Of a stretch of DNA of 64,000 nucleotides, positions 30,451 to 41,117 are shown piece by piece (position 1 is the stretch's first letter; every line of letters begins with the position of its first letter). The position numbers and the translations under genes are program-made. Below the pieces are notes generated by a model, which was not told where the DNA came from, searched no databases, and worked only from the letters and a program-made list of their open reading frames with translations. The stretch lies in NCBI GenBank assembly GCA_009667805.1, contig CM019066.1:4402001-4466000 (forward strand), written 5' to 3'. The stretch is from Leptobrachium leishanense. Taxonomy: Eukaryota; Chordata; Amphibia; Anura; Megophryidae.

Positions 30451-32282
30451 TCATACACCTCTGCCCTCCACTTGGCCAAACAATCCTTCTTCTCATCTCT
30501 TATATCTACGCTGTCCTCCAACCCTAAATGGCTCTGGTCCAACTTCAACACCCTCCTCTACCCACCTGCACCTCCCCCCACAGCTGCCTTCAGCGCTCAA
30601 GACCTGGCAGACTACTTCCTCAGTAAAACTCTAACTATCAGAAGTAACATCCCAACACAAGATAGTTATCTGCCACCTCCACTCCCACAGGTCCCCTCTG
30701 CCACCCTCTGCCGCTTCCTCCCAGCCACTGAGGAGGAAGTCAATTCCTTATTATCCTCCTCACATCTCACCACGTGCCCGCTCAACCCCATTCCCTCACA
30801 TCTAATTCCTCCCCTCTCCTCCTCCCTCACCCCTGCTCTCACACACATCTTCAACCTATCTCTCTCCACTGGCTCCTTTCCATCCGCCTTCAAACACGCG
30901 CTAGTTACCCCTTTACTAAAGAAACCATCCCTAGTCCCAACTCTCCATCCAATTACCGCCCTGTATCCCTGCTTCCCTTCACATCAAAGCTCTTAGAAAA
31001 ACTAGTCTTCAACCGCCTCTCCCTCTTCCTGTCCTCCAATTCCCTACTTGACCCCCTGCAATCTGGCTTCCGTCCCCTACACTCAACTGAAACTGCCCTC
31101 ACCAAAGTCACCAACGACCTCCTAACTGCTAAAAAACACGGCCACTATTCTATTCTCATCCTGCTTGACCTCTCGGCTGCTTTTGACACTGTTGACCACC
31201 CCCTCCTTCTACAGACCCTCAACTCTCTGGGTCTCGGTGACACTGCACTTGCTTGGGTTGACTCCTATTTATCCAACAGGTCCTTCTGTGTGTCCTTTGC
31301 TGGTAACTCCTCCTCCTCATTGCCTCCATCTGTTAGTGTACCTCAAGGCTCTGTCCTTGGTCCTCTGCTCTTTTCCATCTACACCTCCTCTCTGGGCAAA
31401 ATCATCAACAGCTTTGGCTTTAATTACCACCTCTACGCTGATGACACTCAGATCTACCTCTCTACCCCTGAACTCTCTCCCCCTGTCCTTTCAAAAGTCA
31501 GTGACTGTTTATCTGGCATCTCCTCCTGGATGGCCTCCCACCACCTAAAGATCAACATGTCAAAGACTGAACTCCTACTTATTCCTCCCTCCAATGCCTC
31601 CCCACCTCCTGACTTCTCTATCACGGTGGAGGGTATCACCATCTCCCCATCAAACCAAGTTCGCTGCCTTGGAGTTACACTTGACTCTGCTCTTTCCTTC
31701 ATTACCCACATCAAGTCTCTTTCCTCCTCTTGCCGATACCAACTGCGTAATATTTCCAGAATTCGGCCATTTCTTACCGCTGTCACCACAAAACAACTCA
31801 TACACGCCCTGGTAATCTCCCGACTCGACTATTGCAATAATCTCTTATCTGGCCTCCCTCTGTCCCGCCTCTCCCCCCTACAATCCATCCTGAACGCCTC
31901 CGCCAGGCTAATTCACCTCACCCACCGCTCTGTCTCTGCCGCTCCCCTCTGCGAGTCCCTTCACTGGCTCCCCATCCACTGCAGAATTAAGTTCAAAATC
32001 CTTATCCTTACCTACAAAACCCTCACTAACTCAGCTCCCCACTACCTGTCCTCACTAATCACCAAATACACCCCAGCCCGCTCCCTAAGGTCAAACAGTG
32101 ACCTGCGCCTAGCTTCTCCCTGCATCACCTCTTCCCATGATAGACTGCAGGATTTCTCACGCGCAGCCCCGACTCTCTGGAACGCTCTCCCTCGTACTGT
32201 CAGACTTTCCACTAACTTCTCTTCCTTCAAACGCTCCCTGAAAACATTCCTATTTAGGGAAGCCTACCACCCAACTCACTGA
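30451..32282 (+). pseudogene. L2 reverse transcriptase
   Basis: Frame 1 to about 30930 (HLAKQSFFSSLI, SSNPKWLWSNF), then frame 3 to 32282 after a one-base loss. RT motifs: [34 protein letters not shown] (motif A), [16 protein letters not shown] (motif B), [13 protein letters not shown] (motif C, catalytic DD near 31438-31446), [10 protein letters not shown]. The C-terminus ends with the [19 protein letters not shown] tail. Compared with 47116-48995 it is about 97 percent alike by eye. Confidence 0.92.
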
Positions 32283-32500
32283 CGCAACCATCAATCACTC
32301 TCACCTTACAGTCCTCTCCTCCTGTTTCCAACCCCAACCCTCCCAGATTGTGAGTTCCTACGGGAATAGGGCCCTCATCTCCTCCTGTACTGTTTGTCAA
32401 ATGTTGTTCAATGTATTGTAACCCTGTCTATACTGTGCTTATTGTACAGCGCTGTGGAATATGCTGGCGCTTTATAAATAAATAATAATAATAATAATAA

Positions 32501-33035
32501 CAGTTTGAATGTTGAAGGTTTCCGTTAGAGGCTCGGTATCAGAGCTCAGCATGAATAGAGCCCACGGTGTTTCACCCAAGGAAGAGTGAATGTATGAATT
32601 TTCATTTTGCCATGGTATCTTTTTTTCATTTTTGCTTAAAATTGTATATCCAGCGTTACAATTCATTACTTCTATTCCTATATTTATACATATTTATATT
32701 TTTGGAATTGATGAGTGTCAGGGGCATGTAGTGGCGGGCAGCTACTGTTCCACGGCTTTTCAATCTCCATTCCTGATTCTGATCTATAAACATTTAAAGG
32801 GCTTCTTTGTTAAAAATAAATCATATTTTCTCCAAATTTATTCTCATGCCTCTTTCTTTTTCAGTATGTTAATCAGGAGGCTCCCTTGTTGTTGATTTTT
32901 TCCCCACCTTCTGCTGTTTAATTCTCACTCACACTTAATTTTGACAACAGTGTTTAAATATTTCCCTTCATCACTGACTGAGTCTGGATTTGTTTTGTAA
33001 AAACGCCCTATCATGATACAGTATATATGTACATC
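32501..33035. other. Non-coding stretch, possibly PLE-derived
   Basis: No gene. The right edge runs into a degenerate hammerhead-like motif at 33036-33065, so part of this stretch may be an eroded PLE PLTR. Confidence 0.35.
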
Positions 33036-33065
33036 TCTTGATAAACCCTGGTATACAGGCGAAAC
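33036..33065 (+). ncRNA. Degenerate hammerhead-like motif
   Basis: TTGATAA in place of CTGATGA, then CCTG...CAGG as stem II, then GAAAC. The two changes in the core would abolish cleavage. It is nevertheless recognisable as the same class of PLTR motif. Confidence 0.45.
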
Positions 33066-33091
33066 TAGTTGGGTGTTTGTGTTTTAACAGT

Positions 33092-33846
33092 TACCGTATT
33101 TTTCGCTCCATAAGACGCACCTGACCATAAGACGCACCTAGTTTTTAGAGGAGGAAAACAGGAAAATAAATATTCTGAAATCAAATAGTGTAATAATGGA
33201 TATACTGCCCCAGCCCATGGATACTGCCCCCAGCTCATGGATACTGTCCCCCAGCTCATGGATACTGTCCCCCAGCTCATGGATATGCCCCAGCACATGG
33301 ATACTGTCCCCCAGCTCATGGATATGCCCCCCAGCTTATGGATATGCCCCCCAGCTTATGGATATGCCCCAGCACATGGATATGCCCCAGCACATGGATA
33401 CTGTCCCCCAGCTCATGGATATGCCCCCCAGCTTATGGATATGCCCCAGCACATGGATATGCCCCAGCTCATGGATACTGTCCCCCAGCTCATGGATATT
33501 GCCCCAGCACATGGATTTGCCCCAGCTCGCGCATGGATGTGCCCCAGCTCGCTCATGGATGTGCCCCAGCTCGCTCATGGATGTGCCCCAGCTCACTCAT
33601 GGATGTGCCCCAGCTCACTCATAGATGTGCCCCAGCTCGCTCATGGATGTGCCCCAGCTCGCTCACTCACCCCCAGGCGAGTGCCCAAGCTTCCTGCCGC
33701 CGGACGCACGCTCAGAGGGAGCCTAACGCGGCGGCGACAGGTGAGCTGAGGCATATCATGGGGCATTCGCTCCATAAGACGCACCCACTTTTCCCCCCAC
33801 TTTTTGAGGGGAGAAAAGTGCGTCTTATGGAGCGAAAAATACGGTA
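33092..33846. mobile_element. DNA-transposon MITE with TACCGTATTTTTCGCTCC ends
   Basis: Left end TACCGTATTTTTCGCTCCAT (33092) and right end its complement (to 33846), inner words AAGACGCACC on both sides. This end type is widespread in vertebrate MITEs. Flanking TA bases may be the target duplication. About 460 bp of the middle is a minisatellite. Superfamily not assigned. Confidence 0.8.
33195..33665 (+). repeat. Minisatellite of CATGGATATGCCCCAGC-type units
   Basis: Units of about 18-22 bp (ATGGATACTGTCCCCCAGCT and variants) changing toward the right into GCTCATGGATGTGCCCCA units of 27 bp. Frames of 86-173 codons simply translate this repeat in all phases. Confidence 0.9.
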
Positions 33847-33949
33847 TATGAATTTTTGAAAGAGTTACCTGGATTGGCAGGGTGGCCAGTGGGTGTTTTT
33901 TCAATATAATGCAGATGAGTCTGGTTAATCACCAGGTATTGTGATCTAT

Positions 33950-34400
33950 AGAAACATAGAAACATAGAAAAATGTCGGCAGATAAGAACCTTTTGGCCCA
34001 TCTAGTCTGCCCAATTACATGGATACTTTACCTGGATTTATATTTTGTTTAGGATAGCCTTATGCCTATCCCATGCTTGCTTAAATTCAATTACTGTTTT
34101 GGCCTCTACCACTTCTACTGGAAGGCTGTTCCATGTATCCACCACCCTCTCAATAAAATAATGCTTCCTGATGTTACTTTTAAACCTTTGCCCCTCTAAT
34201 CTAAGACTATGTCCTCTTGTTTTGCTACTTTGTTTCCGTTTAAATATACTCCCTTCCTCTACATTGTGGATTCCCTTTACGTATTTAAATGTTTCTATCA
34301 TATCTCCTCTGTCTCGTCTTTTTTCCAAGCTGTACATGTTAAGATCATTAAGCCTTTCCTGGTAACTTTTCTCCCTATACCATGGCCCTATACCATGGGA
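33950..34400 (-). mobile_element. CR1-like LINE 3' end, minus strand
   Basis: Minus strand encodes YSLEKRRDRGDMIETFKYVKG and later VVDTWNSLPVEVVEA (34337-34038), the conserved C-terminal tail of CR1-type LINEs, followed by the 3' UTR with CAGACTAGATGGGCC and ending at the TTTCTATGTTTCTAT repeats near 33950. 5'-truncated copy. This tail is highly typical of frog genomes. Confidence 0.85.
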
Positions 34401-34951
34401 CCCTTATAGACAGTTTGTTTTACCCTGACATTTGCAGGGATATTGAGTATTAGTAATACTGGACAGAGGTTTCTATAAGGAATATATTGGAAACAAATTG
34501 CTTATCAGCTCAAAAAATTGAATTTATCCCTGGATGGCTGATCTGGGATGGTAATGCCTTTTAACCCATTCCTTTAGGCAAGTGCATTGCAACTGTTATG
34601 GGACCGAACATACCCATGATGCTGGTTTGAACTCCTCAAATTCATACATCCCACAGGTGTGGCATAGTTCCCCCTGCCATAAAGATATGAACCAGGTACT
34701 CTGACTACTCATTATACAATATTTATGTGATTTTATTTGTCTACTTTTCAATTTGTATTATTAATAAAAGGTGTACGATTGTGTATACACTGGAGACATA
34801 GATCCTTTACTTTTGTGAGCACCATTGTGGATGCATAGGTGTTCCGTTTTTGTTTTTGGTTTGTAACATAGGCGGGTTAGGCCCATTTGGATCTATGCCA
34901 TTGGCATCATCTAGTGGTTTTAAGAACTTTGTTTGTTGATTTACTGTATAT

Positions 34952-35300
34952 ATGTGCACTGCCTGGCCAATATTAGTCACACACTCTAATATATGGTTGG
35001 CCTGCCTATTCCTCTGATTAAGACGTGGAATTCACTGAGGCATCATTTCAATAGGCTCATGCAATGTCACAGCATTTATTTGCGTCCAGAGTCGCATTAA
35101 TTTGTGGCCAAGATCTTGTATTGATGATGGGAGACAGGGAGAGTCGGACGCTGCGCAAAGTCTTCTCCAGCACATTATCCCAAAGATTCTCAATGGAGTT
35201 AAGATCTGGACTGTGTGATGGCCAATCCATATGTGAAAATGATGATGATATAACCACTGGACATATATCAGTGCATGGTTTATGCTATGTTGTGCAGCCA
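34952..35300 (-). mobile_element. Tc1/mariner transposase C-terminus, relic
   Basis: Minus strand reads DWPSHSPDLNSIENLWD, matching the third catalytic acid region (E in IEN) of Tc1-type DDE transposases, then VLEKTLRSVR and, in another frame, SSIQDLGHKLM and LHEPIEMMPQ. Near 34952 the text ACTGCCTGGCCAATATTAG resembles the outer inverted repeat. Frameshifted and missing its N-terminal two thirds. Confidence 0.8.
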
Positions 35301-36061
35301 TTACAGGATATAATATGAACAAATACAAAATAAACAAATGCAAAATAAAAACCTACTCCTGGATGCAGAGGCTAACTTAACATTGCAGCATATTTGTCTG
35401 ACATAGTGGACGGCTAAGCCATTTACCAACATATAAAAGCAAAATATTGTGTACCGTCCTCATGGGGTCAGGATTAGGCTTCCTTTCCCTCTGCACCCTG
35501 CACACAAGACTGCCCTCTGAGGGAACCACGCATCTCCTTTAAAGGGCAGGGAAGACCTATTTAGGCTTCAGCTAATGGCTAACCCTATAGGGGAAAAGGG
35601 AGTCCTCCATCCACCGGCTGATAAACCTATGGTCTACCACACTGCCCCTAAACACACTGTTACACTATATATATATAATCCCTTTGGGGACATGAGCAGT
35701 TCCAAAAGAAATTGTATTTGTGCATAAAAATTAACATGTAACATGTTTACCAGTTATCTAAATGAAAAGTAAAATAATAAGCAAATTTTACCGGTGATAC
35801 TTTCTACTGACTACTGAATAAGGGATGGTTTTGCTTTCAGAATGCTACAGCTCCTTCAACAGGATTTATTGTCTGTAGGCAAAGCTCAGTCGTATAGTAT
35901 AAATAACCATACTTGATGAAAAAACTGTGTTTCCTACTGTAGTAGCCCTATTTGACATGCAGACGTCACCATCTGCTGGCCCGAAAGGGCTACTGCAGTT
36001 GGAGCTCCATGCCTGTGTTTTAGGGACCCGGCCGTTAAAACGGTTTTAGCACCTCAGCTGC
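35301..36061. other. Non-coding stretch left of the LTR element
   Basis: No transposon ends recognised. A small inverted repeat GTAGCCCT/AGGGCTAC occurs at about 35942 and 35987. Short frames without domains. Confidence 0.4.
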
Positions 36062-36069
36062 TATGCTAG

Positions 36070-37192
36070 TGTAGCGATGTGTTTATAAAGACTGTTCTGC
36101 TGCATTTACTTGCAATGGCCACCAGAGGGAGACAGAGACCATGGAAAGTTATGCTGGACAAACACAAGGCACTAAACTACCTTTTCCATGATGCTTTGCG
36201 TAAGGACAGGAAGTGGGTGTGTAGGAAAGGAAAGGCATCACGAGCCTCGTGGAAAGCATGCTCAGAGTGAGCTGGGAGCTGAAAGGAGAAGGAACCAGGC
36301 CGAGCTGTGGAGGATCGTGACCAGGCCAGAGCGCAGGGGCTACCTCGCTGGTGCTGGGGGATCGGGACAGTGACCCTGCAGAGACCTGTCTATACCCACG
36401 CTGCGATCAAGGCAAGCAGAGGACCCGAGTGAGGAGTACCGCAAGTCCATTGGATGGGAGAGCAGGCGGTAGCTGGACAAGTCCGGGTGGGAGCAAGGAA
36501 AGCCAGACAACGGATCCAGTAGCCACTATCACAGCCAGGCATTAAGCGGAGAGATGTCCTGGGTCAGCGGAGCCTTGGTGATCGAGCGGATGGGTGAGAG
36601 GCCTCCAAGGCCGGTTTATAAAATCAAGAAAGCACGCTGCTGTTTGTTTCCAAAACCCACAGGCCCCAACTTGACTAGTCGAAGACATCGTTATAAGTAA
36701 TTCACTGGCCAGTTGAATAGTACCCGGGTACCATATACACACACGTACACACCCTTTACATTCCGGGACTTAACCTGTGCGGGACTCATTTGTTACGAAT
36801 CGGAACAGGGGTTAAAGATACGTTCCGAATATATTTTTCTCTTTTCCGCTGCGCGTTTATCGTAATACGAAGAGATTGTATTTTTGGGTTTCTCTACGTG
36901 TCCCTTTTTCGAATATTCGTGCAACTGCATTTCTTTTATGTTCGGTTACGAATATTATATTTTCCGAAATACGACGCCTCGTGTTTCGGTTCTTTTCCGC
37001 TACGCGTTTTACCGCAATACGAAAGTACTGTAATAATATCTGTGAATACCGTATCTCAACATCTGCCTATTATTTTAGTAAACTATTTAAATGATAAAAA
37101 TCCACAACTGTGTTGGAGTATATTTATTCCCTAGTGCGGGGAGACTGACCCGTGGTTCATTTTCAGCGGCTCCTCCGGGAGTGAGCGCTACA
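36070..37192 (+). repeat. 5' LTR (1123 bp)
   Basis: Starts TGTAGCGATGTG and ends GAGCGCTACA. Almost identical to 39994-41117. The right half (36790-37090) is rich in short CpG words such as TTCGAATA and CGTAATACGAA. The first 100 bases contain TTTATAAAG near 36082, a possible TATA-like element, though this base differs in the 3' LTR. Frames within it (36079-36270, 36790-37134) recur unchanged in the 3' LTR and are not genes. Confidence 0.93.
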
Positions 37193-37194
37193 CG

Positions 37195-37212
37195 TGGGGG
37201 CTCGTTTCCAGG
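37195..37212 (+). other. Primer-binding site (tRNA-Pro-like)
   Basis: TGGGGGCTCG, three bases after the LTR, equals the first ten bases of the binding site used by elements primed with proline tRNA. Beyond that the match weakens, so the primer tRNA is an inference. Confidence 0.6.
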
Positions 37213-37251
37213 ATCTCAGTCTCTGGAAAAACCGCATTTAAAGGGTTAAAT

Positions 37252-37587
37252 ATGGATCCAGATGAAGCAGCAGAGTGGTGTAAAGCACAGGGTTGCCAGT
37301 TAGAGTTGAGTGTAGTAATGGATATTCCTGTAGGCACCTGGGCAGAAGAGCAGATCCGCCTGGCCGTGGCAGCGTTGGCACCTGACCAGCGGGGGTTTCT
37401 AGCGGACATTAAAGTGAACCAAGAGACTTCTCACACGTATGTTCTTTTTGAGTGGAGAAAGGGTGTTCCTGTGTGTTTTCAGGACGTGAGTATACAGCTA
37501 ACCGACGACGTGGAAGTTCGTCTGATCCAGCCAAGTAAGCCACGTGGTGATTCAGCGAACATTCCTGCATCCGGCCGCTGGCCATGA
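37252..37587 (+). CDS. Gag N-terminal ORF, PNMA N-terminal-domain-like (111 aa)
   Basis: Starts at the first ATG after the LTR (MDPDEAAEWCKAQGC). The motif AEWC followed by a hydrophobic strand, DIPVGTWAEEQIRLAV and LFEWRKGVP resembles the N-terminal RRM-like domain of PNMA proteins, which are Gag-derived. It ends in TGA overlapping the next ATG by four bases (ATGA at 37584-37587), with a change of frame of minus one. It may be a separate protein made with the next by reinitiation or frameshifting, or one Gag broken by a single indel. Confidence 0.75.
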   Translation: MDPDEAAEWCKAQGCQLELSVVMDIPVGTWAEEQIRLAVAALAPDQRGFLADIKVNQETSHTYVLFEWRKGVPVCFQDVSIQLTDDVEVRLIQPSKPRGDSANIPASGRWP

Positions 37588-38243
37588 TCGGGCCGGAGTT
37601 CATTGCTGCTATTGGAGACCTCGTGGTTAAGTGTCAGAGGGCTCACCCTTCTTACATCAGCTTCGGATATCGGAAGTTGGAAAAATTTTCAGGAAACTTG
37701 CCAACTCCGGCGGGAGAAGAAACCTTCAAAGAATGGGTGGAACAAGCGATGCAGGCTCTGGATGAGTGGGACGTCTCTGAAGCGCAGAAGAAGCAAAGAA
37801 TTACTGAGAGCTTAAAGGGACCTGCGTCAGAGGCTGTCAGGAATCTGAAGCTGAGTAAGAGAGACTGTACTGCTCTAGATTACCTGAACATATTACAGGA
37901 AGTCTTCGGGCGAACGGAAAAGGCTGCTGAGCTAATGTACCAATATGAGCATACTTACCAGAAAAGGGGTGAGAAGATGACAGAATACATGAGGCGCCTG
38001 GATAAGATACTGTACCAAGTACTGTTGAAGAAAGGAACAGACCCCACTACAGTAGATCAGGTTAGAATGCGTCAGATATTGAAGGGTGCCTTACCTTTAG
38101 ATCCTGTGATGTTGCAGCTGAGGACTCGAGAAGGTAATAAAGAGTTAAATTACCTAGAACTGATTCGAGTTGTTCGGGAGGAAGAAGCCCTTCTGGAAGA
38201 GAAGCTTGGAAAAAGGGAGAAAAGGTCTATGCGCAACCCATAG
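37584..38243 (+). CDS. Gag capsid ORF, PNMA-like (219 aa)
   Basis: Contains LEKFSGNLPTPAGEETFKEW, then ESLKGPASEAVRNLK, then a long helical region ending LNYLELIRVVREEEALLEEK. This order (FSG...PPGEE-type strand, RGPA-type helix, REEE) is the capsid signature of PNMA and related Ty3/gypsy Gag proteins that assemble capsids. The frame closes at 38243. The protease frame, minus one relative to it, is open from 38141, giving about 100 bases of overlap. No classical slippery heptamer is obvious; A-rich runs near 38208-38222 are the only candidates. Confidence 0.85.
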   Translation: MIGPEFIAAIGDLVVKCQRAHPSYISFGYRKLEKFSGNLPTPAGEETFKEWVEQAMQALDEWDVSEAQKKQRITESLKGPASEAVRNLKLSKRDCTALDYLNILQEVFGRTEKAAELMYQYEHTYQKRGEKMTEYMRRLDKILYQVLLKKGTDPTTVDQVRMRQILKGALPLDPVMLQLRTREGNKELNYLELIRVVREEEALLEEKLGKREKRSMRNP

Positions 38244-39874
38244 AGTATAACGAGTGTTCCTCAGATGAGGAAGATCCGGAAGAGACATATGAGCCGGAGA
38301 TAACTCAAAAGTCGTCAAACCAGGTGTATGGTGAGATACAAAAGACTCTCGCGAGAGTACAAGAAACCCAAGTTAAGATGGAACAGACACACACGGACCT
38401 ATGCCGGACAATCTTGAAAGTAGTAGAAATGCAGACTGAAATACTGAAGTCTCTCTCAGATATACGAACAGCAGCGGTTGCTGTGGTCTCCGACAGAGGA
38501 TTTTCAAATGAGCCACAGGAAGAAAGTGTGCCCTCATCCTCGTGGGGAAGATGTTTTGCCTGTAGAGAATTCGGTCATTTCAAGGCTCAGTGCCCAGAAA
38601 GGAGACAGGGAGGGTCTCTATATGTGCCTGCTAGACCTAGAAGATCCTCTCCCTGGAGGTCTGATCCTATGTCACGGGAGGAAAATGTATGCCCGCAGTC
38701 ACCACGTATGAGGACAAGGGTTAGAGTACAACAGACTGGGTCTACCTCTCCTGCTGCTACGAAAAAGTTCCCTGACAAGTTGATAGGTCCTTCGCCCATC
38801 ATCCCGGTTCAAGTGGAAGGAGTCTATACTAAGGCTCTTCTAGATTCGGGTGCTCAAGTAACGCTGATTTACGGAGACTTCTATCAGAAATATCTGAAGC
38901 ATATACCCCTGAAGAAATTGAAGGATCTCGAAATCTGGGGTATGGGAATGGAGAAGTTTCCCTATGATGGATATATACAGGTGAAGCTAGAATTCAGTTC
39001 GGAAATCGCTGGACAACCGAGAGTATGTGACACGTTGGCAATTGTGTGTCCTCGTCCCTCGGGAGCTAATCGAAGTTCTATGATAGTGGGGATGAACGCT
39101 GATGTGTTGAGACACCTCTTAACCCCACTGGTCACGGAAGAGAATCCTGCTCCTAAGAAGGCACACTCGATGTCACGACCGGCCTGTCCACGGAGGGTCA
39201 AGGAACAGAGAACCACTACAGGAATAAGAAGGCTGAGGAGAACGGAAGGGACAGAGAAGGCCCTACGTTCAGGAAAGACTGTACAAGTACCGATTGGAGA
39301 CAAATTATCTGTGCCTGGTCTGCCTATATCCCGTCCGACTCCTACTATTCGGTCTCATCAGTTCCGTTCCGTTAGAGAGAGTGAAGAAGACAGTGAAGAA
39401 GAAGGCTGGTGTCTGAGCTGGGTGTGGGCACCTGAGTTCCAGAGCGTCAAGCCGGTTTCTGACTGGGGTGAGAGTGATTTAGGGTCTGATATCTCTGAAG
39501 TTATGACTCGAGCACCTGCAGTACCTGAGACCTGGGAAGTTCCTGAAGTTTTAGAGGAAATATCCATAGATTACAGTTCTATGCCTTCACTGGAGGGCTC
39601 ATATTCCGAGGAAGTGTTGGCTCCGATGGTTGATGAGAGAATTGAGCCTGTAGAGTCAGCTCTCCTGACTGAAGAGGTTCTTGAAAAATTTGAACCTAAA
39701 CGTTCAGTACAACCCCCTCAGAGACTCACATTTGATTCACCAGGACATAGCACAGAGGAGGCTGTAACAACTGGGCGGAGGTTTCCAGAAGTGTCAGCTC
39801 TAATTGCCAAGGTGTCTAAGGGTTTGGGGGAGATTGAGGAAAATTTCTGCCTGTTGTCAACCCTGAATATGTAG
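38141..39874 (+). CDS. Zinc knuckle, aspartic protease and acidic tail
   Basis: Open frame without an early ATG (the first 60 codons have none), so it is likely reached by minus-one frameshifting from the capsid. A coiled segment near 38330-38470 is followed by a CCHC zinc knuckle CFACREFGHFKAQC (38554-38595), which binds RNA, and a retropepsin domain with ALLDSGAQVTLI (about 38833-38868) and MIVGMNADVL (about 39079-39108). The C-terminal 250 residues are acidic and low in complexity (for example SEEDSEEEGW). It stops at 39874, 119 bases before the polypurine tract and 3' LTR, leaving no room for RT or integrase. Confidence 0.85.
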   Translation, partial: RVKLPRTDSSCSGGRSPSGREAWKKGEKVYAQPIEYNECSSDEEDPEETYEPEITQKSSNQVYGEIQKTLARVQETQVKMEQTHTDLCRTILKVVEMQTEILKSLSDIRTAAVAVVSDRGFSNEPQEESVPSSSWGRCFACREFGHFKAQCPERRQGGSLYVPARPRRSSPWRSDPMSREENVCPQSPRMRTRVRVQQTGSTSPAATKKFPDKLIGPSPIIPVQVEGVYTKALLDSGAQVTLIYGDFYQKYLKHIPLKKLKDLEIWGMGMEKFPYDGYIQVKLEFSSEIAGQPRVCDTLAIVCPRPSGANRSSMIVGMNADVLRHLLTPLVTEENPAPKKAHSMSRPACPRRVKEQRTTTGIRRLRRTEGTEKALRSGKTVQVPIGDKLSVPGLPISRPTPTIRSHQFRSVRESEEDSEEEGWCLSWVWAPEFQSVKPVSDWGESDLGSDISEVMTRAPAVPETWEVPEVLEEISIDYSSMPSLEGSYSEEVLAPMVDERIEPVESALLTEEVLEKFEPKRSVQPPQRLTFDSPGHSTEEAVTTGRRFPEVSALIAKVSKGLGEIEENFCLLSTLNM

Positions 39875-39978
39875 GCTAAAGTTAGAAATGTTAAGTAGAA
39901 ATGTAATGCAACTGTTGTTATGTTATGTATGACCGACACATGTACCCGTTACACGCCCTTGGGAGGACCCAAGAGTTT

Positions 39979-39993
39979 AGGGGGGGGGGAGAG
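39979..39993 (+). other. Polypurine tract
   Basis: A run of A and G with ten Gs, ending GAG directly before the 3' LTR start TGTAGCG. It is in the correct place to prime plus-strand DNA synthesis. Confidence 0.85.
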
Positions 39994-41117
39994 TGTAGCG
40001 ATGTGTTTAAAAAGACTGTTCTGCTGCATTTACTTGCAATGGCCACCAGAGGGAGACATAGACCATGGAAAGTTATGCTGGACAAACACAAGGCACTAAA
40101 CTACCTTTTCCATGATGCTTTGCGTAAGGACAGGAAGTGGGTGTGTAGGAAAGGAAAGGCATCACGAGCCTCGTGGAAAGCATGCTCAGAGTGAGCTGGG
40201 AGCTGAAAGGAGAAGGAACCAGGCCGAGCTGTGGAGGATCGTGACCAGGCCAGAGCGCAGGGGCTACCTCGCTGGTGCTGGGGGATCGGGACAGTGACCC
40301 TGCAGAGACCGGTCTATACCCACGCTGCGATCAAGGCAAGCAGAGGACCCGAGTGAGGAGTACCGCAAGTCCATTGGATGGGAGAGCAGGCGATAGCTGG
40401 ACAAGTCCGGGTGGGAGCAAGGAAAGCCAGACAACGGATCCAGTAGCCAGTATCACAGCCAGGCATTAAGCGGAGAGACGTCCTGGGTCAGCGGAGCCTT
40501 GGTGATCGAGCGGATGGGTGAGAGGCCTCCAAGGCCGGTTTATAAAATCAAGAAAGCACGCTGCTGTTTGTTTCCAAAACCCACAGGGCCCCAACTTGAC
40601 TAGTCGAAGACATCGTTATAAGTAATTCACTGGCCAGTTGAATAGTACCCGGGTACCATATACACACACGTACACACCCTTTACATTCCGGGACTTAACC
40701 TGTGTGGGACTCATTTGTTACGAATCGGAACAGGGATTAAAGATACGTTCCGAATATATTTTTCTCTTTTCCGCTGCGCGTTTATCGTAATACGAAGAGA
40801 TTGTATTTTTGGGTTTCTCTACGTGTCCCTTTTTCGAATATTCGTGCAACTGCATTTCTTTTATGTTCGGTTACGAATATTATATTTTCCGAAATACGAC
40901 GCCTCGTGTTTCGGTTCTTTTCCGCTACGCGTTTTACCGCAATACGAAAGTACTGTAATAATATCTGTGAATACCGTATCTCAACATCTGCCTATTATTT
41001 TAGTAAACTATTTAAATGATAAAAATCCACAACTGTGTTGGAGTATATTTATTCCCTAGTGCGGGGAGACTGACCCGTGGTTCATTTTCAGCGGCTCCTC
41101 CGGGAGTGAGCGCTACT
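39994..41117 (+). repeat. 3' LTR (1124 bp)
   Basis: Matches the 5' LTR with about eight substitutions and one added G in the GGGCCCC stretch near 40586. It ends GAGCGCTACT, followed by CTAG. Confidence 0.93.

Larger units (their letters stand above)
28860..32500 (+). mobile_element. Near full-length L2 LINE (broken)
   Basis: Contains, in order, an apurinic-type endonuclease, RT, C-terminal region and 3' UTR ending in GGCGCTTTATAAATAA plus an AATAAT tail (to 32500). It moves by copying RNA into nicked DNA. Frames change at about 29640 (inside the endonuclease) and about 30930 (before the RT palm), and a 297-bp hairpin at 30154-30450 replaces part of the endonuclease-RT linker. It is therefore dead, but the coding bases are well kept, so decay is recent. 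Confidence 0.9.

Noticed and set aside
33196..33859. Frames of 86-173 codons in three phases
   Set aside because: All translate the ATGGATA...CCCCAGCT minisatellite within a MITE.
36079..37134. Frames in the 5' LTR, such as 36079-36270 and 36790-37134
   Set aside because: They recur nearly unchanged in the 3' LTR (39925-41059), so they are LTR sequence, not genes.
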